A stretch of DNA of 64,000 nucleotides from Mansonella perstans (lineage: Eukaryota; Nematoda; Chromadorea; Rhabditida; Onchocercidae), in contig JBAMDO010000019.1 in NCBI GenBank assembly GCA_037074765.1, positions 248,001 to 312,000 of the forward strand, written 5' to 3'. The notes beneath the pieces were generated by a model. It was not told the origin of the DNA, searched no databases, and saw only the letters and a list, made by a program, of their open reading frames with translations. Each line of letters begins with the position of its first letter. Within the stretch, counting starts at the first letter, position 1. This document shows positions 39,801 through 58,073 of the stretch, one piece after another. A program made the translations under genes and the position numbers.

Positions 39801-41124
39801 CTTAAACAATGTGCCTATTTATAGCTTATTCTGCTGCTTTTTTTTTTTTTTTTTTTTCAAAAAATTTTAGTCAATAAATTGGACTGCTAGAATGATGATA
39901 TTTGCAAGAACAACTGGCAAAAGAGACACTCTACTGCCTATATTATTATTGCTTGCCAGTTTAAGAAGTCTATTAGATATCAAACCTATCAACGGGATAA
40001 CTACTACATTTTAGCCTCATCCTCAATTAAACATTAGTAATATTATTCGGCAAAAATCAATATTTGCAAACATGCTTAAAATTTAAAATTCAAGAAATTT
40101 TTTTTTTTTTTAGAAATTCAACAAATTTTCTTTCATTGCTAAATTACAATCTTTCTTTCTCACTTAAATCTTAAAAATAAAAGAAAAGAAATAAAATTAT
40201 TTGAATTTAATTTTTAAAATTTTTCATGAATTACATAAGCAAATACTATGAAAAATAATTAAAAATAGCAAAGAGCTTCCTCATAGCTAAAATCAGCAAT
40301 ATTTGAAGAGATGAAGGAAATTGGTGCAAAATTCGGAGAATAAATAAATGAAATAAAAGCAAGCAAGCATATTAATAGAAGCATATTATATCCTTTTTCG
40401 GAGGACTCGCTTTTCTGACAATCTCCGATACGAGCAGATAATATTACACAGAGAGTGCCAGCCGTTTATGTTAATGTTATCGAATTACCACATACCTTCT
40501 CTCTATAAACTATTGTAATATTAGCATCAAAAAAAAAAGTCTGATAAAGTCTGATAGGAAACGATTGATAATCAGTAGAGGAAATTATATCATTGTAGAT
40601 GGAAGAGAAATATCGTTGTATGAACTTTCTGCAAGGATTGTGAATTTTCAAAGAATAAAATTGAGTTGTTGAGAAAAGCAAAGAAGGATTCAAAGACAAA
40701 AAGTTCAAAATGAAACAATGAAATAAACAATTAAGGAAAGTGATGAACGAAAAGTAACTGAAGTTAGCTAATCATTTCAAGATAAGTTAATGATGATAAA
40801 ATATTACAATTCAATAAATTCAATAACTAACAGATTACTATCATTTTCTTTTTCTTGTTCTACATATTTTTGAAAGTTTAAATTTTTGTTAAAAAGATTT
40901 GCCCTAATTGCTTTAGTAAAAAATTTATTTGGAAAAACGTAGAAATTTTTAAAAGGTGCAAATTTCTTACTTTTAGTAGTTGTAGGACAGAGGAGAGAGG
41001 ATGGGAATTTACCGCAGAAAGGATTAAATAGAATAGTTGCAAAGAATGACGGCACTGAAATATGGGTATTGGACCGTGAAGACTGTGAAGTAGGAACGGC
41101 CCTCATTGACAAATTCATTGCCAT
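36805..41124 (-). CDS. Candidate uncharacterised gene: four phase-matched short exons
   Basis: Four minus-strand exons chain in a single frame. Exon 40971-41124 starts MAMNLSMRAVPTSQSSRSNT; its donor is AAAA|GTAAGA. Exon 39230-39259 (30 nt) encodes PEVDEYTTR. Exon 38846-38885 encodes MDTMLGSIISMW. Exon 36805-36899 encodes GYEFNREYLGNHRTRRVTSN and onward to SLSRIDL. Every junction has AG/GT borders and the split codons join without stops. If the last exon is not spliced, translation ends RK-stop at 36797. A second upstream exon at about 42720-42858 (IDARNEYIVFTDVF...MGKESSS, donor AGAG|GTATGC) could splice in the same phase and may be an alternative 5' exon. The family is unknown and introns are long (0.4-2 kb). 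Short exons can match by chance, so this is tentative. Confidence 0.35.
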
Positions 41125-44100
41125 CTCTTTGAGAAAAAGTAGAAACTACAGTTTGTATCGATAAATTAAGAGTAATTTGAATGAAAAATCCAATTTCAGA
41201 ATATTGCACTCGACAATAAATTATAATTCGAAATGGCAATAACTTATAAAACAATTTTAAAACTTTTAATTAATCAAAAATGTGTGAAATTAAAGGATAT
41301 CCTGTAGAAAAAAGTATCCATTTAGACAAGGAGTATTTGATTGTCGTCATTAAATGAACTACGAAACAGATTTTACAAAAATAATCAAATAAAACATGAT
41401 AAAACTAAAGCGAAACGAGATATTTTTACTTTAAAAATGTGAAATAATTAATAGAATCTGAATGTCTTTGTAAAGGGAACCTTAATTAAGAGAGAGCCTA
41501 ATTAGGCGTTGTGGAGTGATTGATTTAGATACTAATTGATTTAGGCGATAGTAGAAGCTATTGGAAGTAAAAGTGTTGGATTGGAAGCAGGCAATACAAA
41601 GCGCATTGTCGTAGAAAGAGGAAAGGACAAAAGTGAGAATGAAAGATTTTGAGAAGGATTCGATAGGGTTCATCCATGAAACTAGTTCTTAATAGTTTTA
41701 AATTGAAGTAAATGAGTGTGTCAAAAAATTTGAAAGATTCTTTGGGAATTTGTTGCTATTTCATTGATATTCCATAAGTAAATTAGAGTTATGTATGAAT
41801 CAGAAAAATCCAAAAATGATTTGAATCCAAAATAATTGCGAAACTTACGGAATAGTCTAGAAACTACAACTGAACTAAAGATTTATTCTTTAGTTGCATA
41901 TTGAGTTTGTATTGAAATTGAGGAATGGAAGAAAATATTCGCATTTTTTTTATGTGACACAGAAGTGACGAGATTTCGTGATGAGTCAGACAACCGTTAG
42001 ATAGTGGACGTAAACCGAAAAAAAAAAACGGAATTCTGTGCTAATTTGTGAAAAAATATTTATGATAATGCTGGAAGATTGGATATGCTTATATTCAGTT
42101 ATAAAATTTTGTTTTCAACCTTTACCTTGAATAATAATATATCAAAGTTCACATATTTTGTGCAATGAAATTATTTACCTAAAATCTCATTAAATATTCG
42201 AGAAAGAGATGCATTATCATTGGATTTGAAAGAGGCAATTTGAAATGATTTGAATTACTCCAACCTATAAAACTACTAATTATTTTTGTACAAAGACCAG
42301 ATCAAAGACAAAGAGACAGTATGCCATATTCATTAAAATTTTCGACATTTTTCCGAATTACCAATCTCTGTCACAATGTCATCCAAAAGTGGATGACTCA
42401 TTTGAAACTTCTAAATGTATATTCTGTCACATAATTTGACATGTCCAACAACTCTTATTTACGATAACGAAATCCTCAATAGAAACAACGGTCCTTGCAA
42501 GTATGAGGTTGAAACTTTCGCAAAGATAAAGGAGAATGATAAGGGACAAAAAGGAGGCACAATGACTACTTTCCACATTTTCAAGGTTAATTACACCCTC
42601 TCCATCACCATCCTTTTTTCTCTTTGTTGCGCAGCTATTTTAATATTCTTCTATCTGTTATCGCGTAAAATTTTTCCTATAATTTTGACTAATAGCTTTT
42701 TTGATTAAAAGCATACCTCTTGAAGACGATTCTTTACCCATCGCTTGATTTTCGCTGTTTTCTGGCTTACTACTGTCGTTTCGGAAAACATCTGTGAACA
42801 CGATGTATTCATTTCTGGCATCAATTGCTCTATCTATAATTACAAATATTCTCCAATCAAATACAATTTCGTTGACATAAGATAACACACGTTTCTCATT
42901 CTGGATTTGTTGCCTGATGAACTTCTAAGAATGCTTCGAAATTGACAAAGGCGGTAAAGAACGAGAAAATTGAATTTTTGATTTCATGATCAAAATTTGA
43001 TAGAACTTAAAAATCCCTCACTAATTTCTTAATCAAACAATCAGAATATTTGGCACAAGGAATTGAAATCTTCGGTAAAGAACGAATAATACTATTACTC
43101 TGAAATCATTTGTTTAAATTTGGAAAGAAATGAAAACTATCTTTTTATAATCAAATACTCGAATAACGCATATTGAAGCATTGGCTTTCATCTCTCAACA
43201 TGCAAAAAGCATCACTTTGCGAAGACTGCGAATTTTAATATTCAATATTTCTTAATGGCAACCAATGTCAATGTTCAACCATATTGGAATTGAAAAGAAA
43301 GTAAGAGACGAGTAAAAATATTTTATTTATCTGATTAACATTTTCTTACTTGGAAGGATTCGAAAACAATGCATTGTGATTAATTCGATTGAAAAAAAAT
43401 TGAAAGTTATAGCACATTCAGAAGTTAGATTGTGAATATTGTGTGACTGAAAATTTGGGATCATTGAAGTGAAATACCGTCCTAATTTTCAATTTTTTTT
43501 ATGACAACTCCTGAACATAAGATCGAGTTAAAACAAGAAAATATATTTTACATACATTTATGAAATAACGGCACAAGATATTTTTGTTTACTGTTTCTAA
43601 AAGCTTGGGAGAAGCAAACATTTTTCCAAGTTAAAATAGCAGATGTTAATTATGCAGGAACAAGAAGGCATTTTCGTCTCTCTTGCGATCTGAAATCAAC
43701 AGAACTGCTATCATTTTTGCGCTTCTGAACCCTACTTTTCTTTTTTTTTGCTCGAGGATGAAACAAAATCTTAAAAAATTTAAACATAAGATGGCAACTT
43801 TTGAAATAATAATATATTTCAAAAGCTGGAGAGGTCTGAAGGTTTTCTAAATTCCTAATCATTTGCTATTTCGACAATTATTTGAATACAAGAATTACGA
43901 TGTTGAAATGGTTTATTTTTGGTCAAGATAATAAAGTGAGAGAGAATATCCATTTGGCAGGCGGAGTTCCTTTTGATGACCTTTTATGACCTTCCTCCTC
44001 ATTCATTTCTGACAAACATCCCATCATATAATACAAATCATTAATTTACGTGAAATTACTGGGATCACAATAAATTGAAATGGAACCATCTGTTTCAAAT

Positions 44101-45094
44101 AGCCCTTATTATAAAAAGTAAACAATCGTCTGCAAATAGAAAAATTAAAAAAAGAGACCTTGAAATTTGTACAGTTTTAACAAAAACCATTGGAATTCAT
44201 ATACATTCTTTGTTTTGATTTGTAGCGCAAACTTCACGAAAGATTGTTTACTTTTTGTAATACGACCAGTTCGATTTGAAATTTTTTTATTTTGCTAAGC
44301 AGACCAAAAAATTTAATTAAATGATTTCAAAAATTGGATTTAGACTATCATAACTGCTGTAAGAATTTTTTATTAATAAACGCTGGAATGGCATTGAAAA
44401 TCGTAACGTATGAAACTATTTGTTTTATCAAATATAAGGAAGTCTCGAATTTCAACTGTTGTTCGCTTTTCCGCAATACGTTTAGTAGAGCATTAAATCT
44501 AATGATTCAAACAAATGGCTTAAATTTAACAATTTGGAAACTTTCTCTAAAATTATTTTTTCTTTTCAAATTAATAAATAAATGAAAAGTTCTGAATTTT
44601 GCCATAAAACATTAACATTATCAAATGGAAAACTTTTATAAAAAGGCTTTATAAACAATTACCAAAGTCTTACCAAAATTTTGTATTTGTTTCACTGCAC
44701 TAGACTTCACTTGTTGTTCTTAATGTTTGATGCTGGATCATTTATATTTTATCCATAAGAATTGAAATTAACAAGCATTAATGAGAACGGAAAAAGTTGA
44801 ATTTTCTTTGGAAAAATAGTCTAATTATTGAAGAATACTGGCATTGCAAATTTCATTGTAATATTATTGCCAGTAATTAACAAAAGTATTAGTGCGACTT
44901 TACAACTCGAAATGCAGTAAGTGAAAACTAATATATATATATAAGATATTTGTTCCTAAAAAGCTGTGGCAGTTCAATCTGGCATTTTATAATTTATTAA
45001 TTTATGGGACTAACTGAATGACTCATAGGGACAGTGGTCAGCGGTTACCTAAAGTGTTGTTTCCCTGCTCATTCTTGAAATCGATTCAAACTAG
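41125..45094. other. Exon-poor AT-rich region with isolated weak ORFs
   Basis: Contains the possible alternative exon at 42.72-42.86 kb (minus). Isolated open stretches lie at 41482-41673 (minus), 42415-42708 (plus, hydrophobic tail), 43650-43862 (minus, basic) and about 43926-44030 (minus, MMGCLSEMNEEEGHKRSSKG). None has enough splice or family evidence to be called. It may be intron or intergenic DNA. Confidence 0.3.
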
Positions 45095-45593
45095 GCTCAG
45101 CATCAGTGTGTGCATATCGGCTGCAATGTTTATTAAATGATTTCGGTGAGTTCTAAACTATCATTCCACAGAGGCCTAATGAATGCAATGAACACTGACA
45201 CAAGGCTTAATTATCCAGTCGGGTGACTTATTTCCAAGAAATTTATAAGAAATGGATAGGTTATGTGGATTATTATAAATGATTATTTCAATAGACTGAA
45301 AATATCGTTTACATGGAAAAAGTTATTTTCCGATTTCGCCATAATCAATAAATTAAGCACAATTATTACAATATTAATAAATCATATTTCATAAAATCCA
45401 AGAACTTGAAGGCGTTTTTTTAATTTCCCGAATGACATAAATTGAAATATTGTGCAGGGCAACTAAAACTACATAACCTAAAGACTTTACAACTCGTCTT
45501 CTGTCTAAAATTGATAAAATCATTCCTATTTCAGATCGTCGATTACGCGAGCCATTATATGGTTCATGCAGTGATGTCGCAGTTCCAGTTTGA
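45095..45593 (+). CDS. Candidate two-exon, Cys-containing C-terminal peptide
   Basis: Exon 45095-45145 has acceptor AAACTAG and a strong donor TTCG|GTGAGT; it reads SASVCAYRLQCLLNDF. Exon 45535-45593, after a strong CCTATTTCAG acceptor, reads RRLREPLYGSCSDVAVPV and ends with TGA. The split codon G+AT gives Asp, so the two join in frame. The second exon also has a longer alternative frame (IVDYASHYMVHAVMSQFQFE, to 45639). The 5' end is not found. Not recognised; the three closely spaced Cys might suggest a secreted peptide, which is speculation. Confidence 0.3.
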
Positions 45594-46902
45594 AAATTTC
45601 ATAAAAAAATACTTTGTAAAAAGTGTATTAGTTGACTGAACAGAGGAAGGAATCACATTTACAGCATTTTTCATATCAAAAGGATGAAGTATCAGTTCTT
45701 TTCAGATGGCTCTTCCAGCTCATTCATTACACTTTTCCCATTTTTTACTCAAAAAAGATTGAGAAAATTCACTGCGGATGAATACCAATAAAATATTTTC
45801 AAAATAGCTTCATTTTGTCATCAAAAATATTAGCAGAATTGGAAATGTCCAGAAATAAATAGAACAGTGTAGCGCTTTATGACATTTTATTAAATATGAA
45901 GGACGGATTGATTACAAGTTCTGTCTATGGCCACTCTCGTTCTCAGTGATACGATCTGAAAATAATATCAGTTGAATCCCACTGATAGATGAAAAAAAAA
46001 GCTGAAAAATATCAACTTTGCTTTATAGCAGTCACACTTATAGATCATTTGGCAAGCAAACATTGTTTAATCATATTTTAATCATATCGTCTTTATTTAT
46101 CAAGGAAGTTTTTCTCTTATTCTGATAATGCTTTGTTCGGCTTCTCTAAAAAACAAAAACAAAAACTAAAAATGATTACTTTTCCAAAAATTAAAAAGTA
46201 AACTAATATAGCAAGGTAGTCTTTGGCCTATCTCCGACATAATGCCAAAGTTTGAGCATTCAAATTTTTACTCGCAGTTGATAGTTGCACTTTATTAAAT
46301 CAGTCAATCACTCAAAATTGTCATCAATGTCTTGCCGAAATTTATTTTCGAAAAAAATTAGTGTAAAAGTTTGCTAAACGAATTCCAATTGCTGTTCCAG
46401 CACAAAGTTATTAATGAAATTACCGGAAATGATTCTTCGTAAAAATCATCAATACCTGAATGAAGAAAAATATCTATCTATTCTAGAATTTGAAAAGCAT
46501 TGAAATTGTGATAGCTGAAACACATATGGTAGCCATATGATTTGCTCACTAGACTAGATAATTTGTCCCATTGAGATATTGGACATATCATATATGATCG
46601 CATCAGAAAGAAAAAATCTGCTTCCAGAAGTTCATGGCCAATATCTTTTTCCAATTCTTTTTTTCACTTTCACTCTTGCATATCTGTATTTGAAAAATCT
46701 TCTCAATTATTCATTTTATCAAATAAAAGAATGCTTTTAATAAAATACTAGGCCTGAAATGTTCTTCATTTTTCAGTGATCACAATTCAGTTAGTAGTAA
46801 GCTCAAAATTACTGTAGCCTTTCAATGTATTAAAACAATATAGAAAGTGGAAATTTAATTAAAAAATAGTGAAAACCAACAAGGATGGTAAAAGGAAAAT
46901 GA

Positions 46903-47001
46903 AGAAGCTGTAAAAGGAAAAGGGTTGTATATGATGAAGCTTTTGGATTGTGGATGATCGATAGACGTTGGGGCCGCTACTTAGAATATATCAGGATATA
47001 G
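46903..47001 (+). CDS. Short plus-strand ORF with dibasic and Gly-Arg sites
   Basis: Reads RSCKRKRVVYDEAFGLWMID followed by RRWGRYLEYIRI and TAG 46999-47001, in an otherwise non-coding stretch with locally higher GC. The KRKR and DRRWGR spacing is reminiscent of processed neuropeptide precursors, but no start codon, signal peptide or clear acceptor was found. A different frame downstream (47002-47098) is also open. Low confidence. Confidence 0.2.
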   Translation, partial: RSCKRKRVVYDEAFGLWMIDRRWGRYLEYIRI

Positions 47002-47559
47002 ACTGGATGCTTTTTCTATTTCAAGCTTCCGTGCTTTAGCAATGATGAGGTTCATGAATAAATTCATTAGTGAAAAGACGCTTAAACTGAAAAATTAGTT
47101 ACTGCTTTCTCAATTCAGCCAATTTCAAGATATGCAGCAATAAAACGCTTCAGCTACCTTGGTTCTTTATCCTTCCTTCCTTCCTCCTTTTCCTCTTAAT
47201 CATTATTTTTGTTTCTATCAGACTAATGGTAAAGCTCTTAAGCTAAAGCTTAATAAAATCATGGTGAAAATAATAGCAAGTGCCCATACTTTGCCCCAAA
47301 TGACTTTAACAAATTTTATTTTACACTGATCGAGCCATTTTTAGAGCAAGTGGGCAAAAAAATTCCAGAATTGAAATAATCTTATGAATCTGTTACTATT
47401 AAAAATTAAAGAATTACTGTTGCAATCTTTTGTCAATTACAATTAAGAAAAAACTACAATCAATTGCAAAGGATTGCTTAAATCTTTTCAAAATAGACGA
47501 TTTATAAAAAATTACTTTTTCTAAAATCTTAAAATTATTTTGATATTGCAGAACATAAA

Positions 47560-47640
47560 TGCAATCAATCGCAAGGATTGCTATCTTTAAGTTTTCAGTT
47601 TGCCAGATTGCTATCTTCAAGTTTCCAACAATCTGCTGTG
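47560..47640. repeat. Imperfect local duplication of GATTGCTATCTTYAAGTTT unit
   Basis: GATTGCTATCTTTAAGTTTTC and GATTGCTATCTTCAAGTTTCC occur about 33 bp apart, with related AATCAATTGCAAAGGATTGCT and AATCAATCGCAAGGATTGCT segments nearby. This gives a minus-strand ORF an internal repeat but no recognised function. Confidence 0.5.
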
Positions 47641-48237
47641 CCAAGTTGATATTTCTTGTGAAAATTAAATTTCTATGACACACATACTACTTCTTCACTG
47701 TTTTAAACTTATGAAATATGTGAAATCGTTGATTATGAGTTTTTCACTTGCAGTTTTTAGTTAATGCTTCATATTTAATATACATAGCTTTGATCACTTA
47801 TTACTTTCTTTAATTAAAGACTGCTTTACTGAGTAGAATACGGAAAAACGAATCAAAATGACATAAAAGTGTCAAGAGATGTCAGATTTAATTGACAGAT
47901 AACTCTCAAATATCTAATATAATCTGCTCTTCTGAATGGCATTATGAATAAATGAATGAGTACGAGTGGACGAGAAAGACTGATATGGTGTATATTATGA
48001 ATGACCACTTTGTGACTGGAGTTTCTTTCTCGGCTTATAATGAACGAGCCTAGACCTAATTCTGAAGACATAATGTAATGTGAAAAAAAGAAAAATCCGA
48101 GAATTTCAAGAACGAATATGTCTGAAATGTTCGTTTAGATAGGATTTTACATTTTTTCTTCCATAAATTATTATGCAAAATTTAACGCGATGAGGAAATT
48201 TGAAAATTTTGAAAATTTTTCAAATGAAAAATTGATC

Positions 48238-48784
48238 CTAAAATTTATAATTTCAAAAGTCAAAGAAAGAAAAGGTAAGAAACTGAGGTACTTCTGTGAA
48301 TGGATAATTTTCGCATTTCAATATTATTTCTTTCACTAGTAAAATTTTTGTATTATTTGTAATTACAAGAAGGAATGCTTTGCACCAAATTATAATTTTT
48401 TAAATAGCCGATTTCTCAACATATTATTTTTAAATCAATAAGATTCATGTTAAATAACTAAAGCAATGGCCACTGCATCTGCAGTTTTGTTGATGATCCG
48501 CTGAACTACTTCACAATGATTTTGCGAATAATTCATCTTCTTATAAGTAACAAAAGGTATAAATTTATTTGACCGACTAAAATAAAAATTTCAGATTCAA
48601 TAAGCTGGAGAAGAAAGATCAGAATTCTGTCGATTTTCACACCAACTTGAAAAATGTGGAAAATAATAAATTCACTCTGGAAGAGGTGGGCCTGTCTGAA
48701 ATTCTGAAGTTTTGGATCACATCAAGACTAAAAAATGCGGAAAATGTTCATGTGGTCTCATCCTGCCAATTCTACGTTATTTAA
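48238..48784 (+). CDS. Candidate uncharacterised plus-strand gene, last exons
   Basis: The last exon, 48595-48784, follows AAAATTTCAG and reads FNKLEKKDQNSVDFHTNLKN ... KFTLEEVGLSEILKFW ... SSCQFYVI, ending TAA. Its charged, balanced composition is clearly protein-like. It joins in phase to 48485-48556 (FVDDPLNYFTMILRIIHLLI; acceptor ATCTGCAG, donor AAAAG|GTATAA) through a 38-nt intron. That exon in turn joins to an AT-rich stretch ending at 48338 (KKLRYFCEWIIFAFQYYFF, donor ACTA|GTAAAA). The upstream part is least certain and no start is found. The family is not recognised. It would be transcribed opposite to the neighbouring Na+/K+-ATPase gene. Confidence 0.45.
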
Positions 48785-49230
48785 TTTTCTTTAGTGTTCT
48801 AAAACTTCAATTTGAATTGAAATCTAAAATTTTATCAAAAATATAAAATGATTTTTTAATCTTTTCAGCTTTTCTGAGAAATTGCGAAGTGATTCATTTC
48901 CACTCTTCTTGCATTTTTCATTTCTCAACCACAAAACCATCACAAAAAGTGTTAACTTTAACTGTTTGTACACAACATTCTACGCTACTTCAGCACTACT
49001 TACAACACCATAACGGTAACAGGTTTTTAATTTTAAGATATTGAATCATAACTTACTAGATCATAACTAACTTCCTTCTGTTTATTTAAACCATAAAACT
49101 TGAAGCGATTGGTTTTCAACGACTCATGTAGTATCCGTCAATTGCAAATAGTTTTTTCTGCAATCATATGAAATGTCTGTGATGTAAATACGGGACGGTA
49201 AACAAACGTATTACTCCACTGAATCTGAAT

Positions 49231-49292
49231 ATGTTAGAATCACTCTGTCAAAACAAGAAGCTAATGATGTTAGAATCACTCTATCAAAACAA
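49231..49292. repeat. Two-copy direct repeat, 26 bp, period 36
   Basis: ATGTTAGAATCACTCTGTCAAAACAA at 49231 and a copy with one G-to-A change at 49267. Non-coding context; a simple local duplication. Confidence 0.8.
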
Positions 49293-49409
49293 ATAAAATT
49301 AATAGTAATAAGGAATTGTTACAGAAATTCATGTCAACTACACAGAATTAAGTCTCCCTTGCTATGTAATATATAAAGCGTGGGTGATGTTTGATCTTTT
49401 TACAGATCT

Positions 49410-49544
49410 ATGCAACTTCCAGATACTTCGTCAGTTCCACTCGTCAACTTCAAAATATTTCCAACTGAAGGTACTTTAATATTCCATCCAGTTATTTAGC
49501 ATCAATTCAACAAACTAACAGAATTCAGTGAAACCTTTCAGTGA
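49410..49544 (+). CDS. Possible two-exon microgene, or 3' exons of a plus-strand gene
   Basis: After a CTTTTTACAG acceptor, ATG 49410 opens MQLPDTSSVPLVNFKIFPTE, with donor GAAG|GTACTT at 49470. A 51-nt intron leads to acceptor AACTAACAG, then EFSETFQ and TGA 49542-49544. AATAAA follows at 49564. The alternative frame through the same splice sites (LCNFQILRQFHSSTSKYF ... KPFSDFLCSL) is also open, so this could instead be the tail of a longer gene. The splice and poly(A) signals are stronger evidence than the coding frame. Not recognised. Confidence 0.35.
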
Positions 49545-50272
49545 TTTTTTGTGCTCGTTATGAAATAAAAGACAGAAAAAAAAAAGTTATTTATTATTCA
49601 AAATAAATGAGAGTACAAATGATGATAATAATAATTTGAAAGGTAAATAATATGAAAGCATAAAAAATATGAACTCAATAAATATGAAGATGCTAATATC
49701 GAAATATTCGCTGTTAATAAATAAAAAGATAAAGAACTAAAGTAATGGGTGTAAAATAATTCATGAATCACAAATCAGTAAGAATTCGCTAATGAGAAGT
49801 AACATACTCATTCAATAACAAAAACACTGACGATATTTTTTCACAACAAAAAGTACTGCTGCAATTAAATTTCAAATAAAAAAATCTAACCACAAGGATT
49901 ACATTCAAGACAATATTTTTCAGTTCAAAAATTGGTGGAATGAAGATGTTTAGGACAACATTATACATTTAGTCGAAATATATCCAAAGTGTGCGCAATA
50001 CGAACATACGATTTTTTTTTAATCCATTTAAAAAAAAGCAGAAGAAAGTATAATTTTGTAGTATAATTTTGTCACAAATTTTTGAAATGAGCTCTCAAGA
50101 AAAACAAAAGGAAAATCGAAATTAACTTTTGAATTTCTCTTTTTTTCTTCTAAATTCTCCACATTTGTTCTAGATTTGTAATAAAAAAAAACCAGGAAGA
50201 TCTCAAACTGATGAAATGATTTACTCTGCCTGGTATAATTTCAGAAAAATTGAGATATCCCTCATCGTAAAA

Positions 50273-55981
<5,709 letters not shown>

Positions 55982-58069
55982 ATCGTCTGTCTGTAACTGA
56001 AGAGCATTAATTTGAAATTTTGTATTTTAATCATTTTTCAATGCATCGGCATCAATTTAATACATGGAGGAAGTGGTAATCATCTATTATCCTACTTCAT
56101 TAAGTCACAAAAATTTTCCAAAAACTTTCCGTCATTTCCGCTATGCTTAGTTCTATGTAATAAACCGTTTTCAGTTAAGAGAGAAAAGAAACGTTAAAAA
56201 ACACTGTCGAATATTCGACATCTTACGTATTCAAATGGAAATAAAAAACTTAAATATAATATGACTATTTTCTTAGTTATGTAGAATGATAACATCGCTC
56301 TTATATACTTGTCTTGATCTTGAATTTTTTCAAATGTTACCAGTGCTCAATGTTATTTTACTTTCTTCTTTTACAAAAATAGTCAGAATCCTTTGAAAGA
56401 AATATTGAATATTCTAGGGAATACTAACAATGAAGTGTGTAAAGTAACATCATATCAATCAGCAAGTACAATGATTGCCCGAAAATAACAACAGTTCAGA
56501 AATTTGCTAACTTAAGTTTAAAAAAAAAAATGCAAACTTAAAACACGATATGACAAGACACCAACGAAAAGAACAGCATTCTTTGCCATAAGATTTTGCA
56601 AAAATAAACTAATGACCCAAAGTAATTATTTTTTTTGAAGTTCCTTTCCCATCAATTATCTTGCACAAATACACAGGTCACCAGATTGATTTTTTCCCAC
56701 AGGTCACGAGATTGATTTTTTTCCAAAGATGAAAACAGTGAGGGTTCAACTGTTTATGCCATTAATTTGTTTCCACCAAAGAATCGTGTTTCACTGATTT
56801 TACTACTACTTACATTCTTCATCAGCTATATATTGACTAAATAAATAATAAACGAAACTGTTCGTTAATTATAACTCCCATTTAAACTATGAAATTGAAT
56901 TTTCAAGCGATGATATAGCTAGTTTAATGTTTACACTGTTAACCCACTATTGCAATTTTACTAGAAGTATTACTGCAAAGTCGTACACAACACTAAGTTA
57001 ATTTTCCATTATACTTCTTCATCGGCTATATATCTCACATAAACTCCGACTATTCTTTTCTTTTTGCAAGAAGACCTAGAAACTCTCGTTCTTATACCTT
57101 TTCGAAATTTTCCATAAAAATTGAATTTTTAGAAAAACTGCGCTTAAAAAAACTTACAAATTCTTTTTGTGAAATGCGATGTAAAGTGGAAGTATTTTAT
57201 ATGAATTACACAACAAAAACAAACGAAATAGATATGAACGGAAAAATTTTTCTAATTTTACTCCGACATGCTCTATTGATTGTTATCCCGGGATCCCAAA
57301 GATCCCAGAGAATCGGAAGAAGAGGGCCAAGCTTCTATTTTAAGAAACTGTAAATGACCATCGGTATCTTCTTACTTCGTCAGGTTGCCAGTCAGTGTGA
57401 GTTAATTCTTACTGATTTCAGCATTACAAAAAGAACCTTTATTAAAATAAACAAGCAAATTATTTTTAAATTTGCACCATTCCCACAACAGAATAACCTA
57501 ATTATGATCAAAAATTAATTTCCAATTAGCTTATAAAAAAAGAATTTCACTTTTTTTTTCATTCTTTTAACTCTTATCTTTCCTTATTTTAAGCAAGATC
57601 ATAACTGATAATTTGGAAAAGAGAAATTGAATTTCGGAACTATTTAGAATAACAACAGTTTGTGAATTTAAGAAGTGAATTTACGATACAAATTTAATTT
57701 AAGATTCATTTCCATAAAAAAAACAAAAAAAAGCAAGAATGATTCATAGGGGAATAACGTAGTACCTAACACATAACAAGCACAAGATGCACAACATGGC
57801 ATGATGTTCTGAACACACAACTAATACTAACTACTATTGATCTATTGATTCAATTGAAATCAGAAAAGAGTCAACTCGGGTGAGTTCCTACCGCCCATCT
57901 AATCAAACAATTAAACTCATTTTTTCTTTTTCAAACTATTTCCCAGATATCTCAATTTGCCGAGAATAGTTTGCCTGCTCCCTTAATAACAATTAACCAC
58001 ACATTATTCTCTCCGTTCGCCCACATAATAATATTTCGATTTCCAATTATTATAATGTATACTTGCGCT
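55982..58069. other. 5' flank of the Na+/K+-ATPase gene, non-coding
   Basis: About 2 kb of AT-rich DNA expected to hold the promoter and any 5' UTR exon of the pump gene. A GC-richer island at 57281-57350 contains a GGGATCCCAAAGATCCCA direct repeat and short open frames on both strands, but no start codon with a donor. No gene is called. Confidence 0.4.
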
Positions 58070-58073
58070 CATT

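Noticed and set aside
48484..48545. Minus-strand small ORF MNYSQNHCEVVQRIINKTAD
   Set aside because: Antisense to the plus-strand exon 48485-48556, which has better splice borders and joins in phase to a clearly coding last exon.
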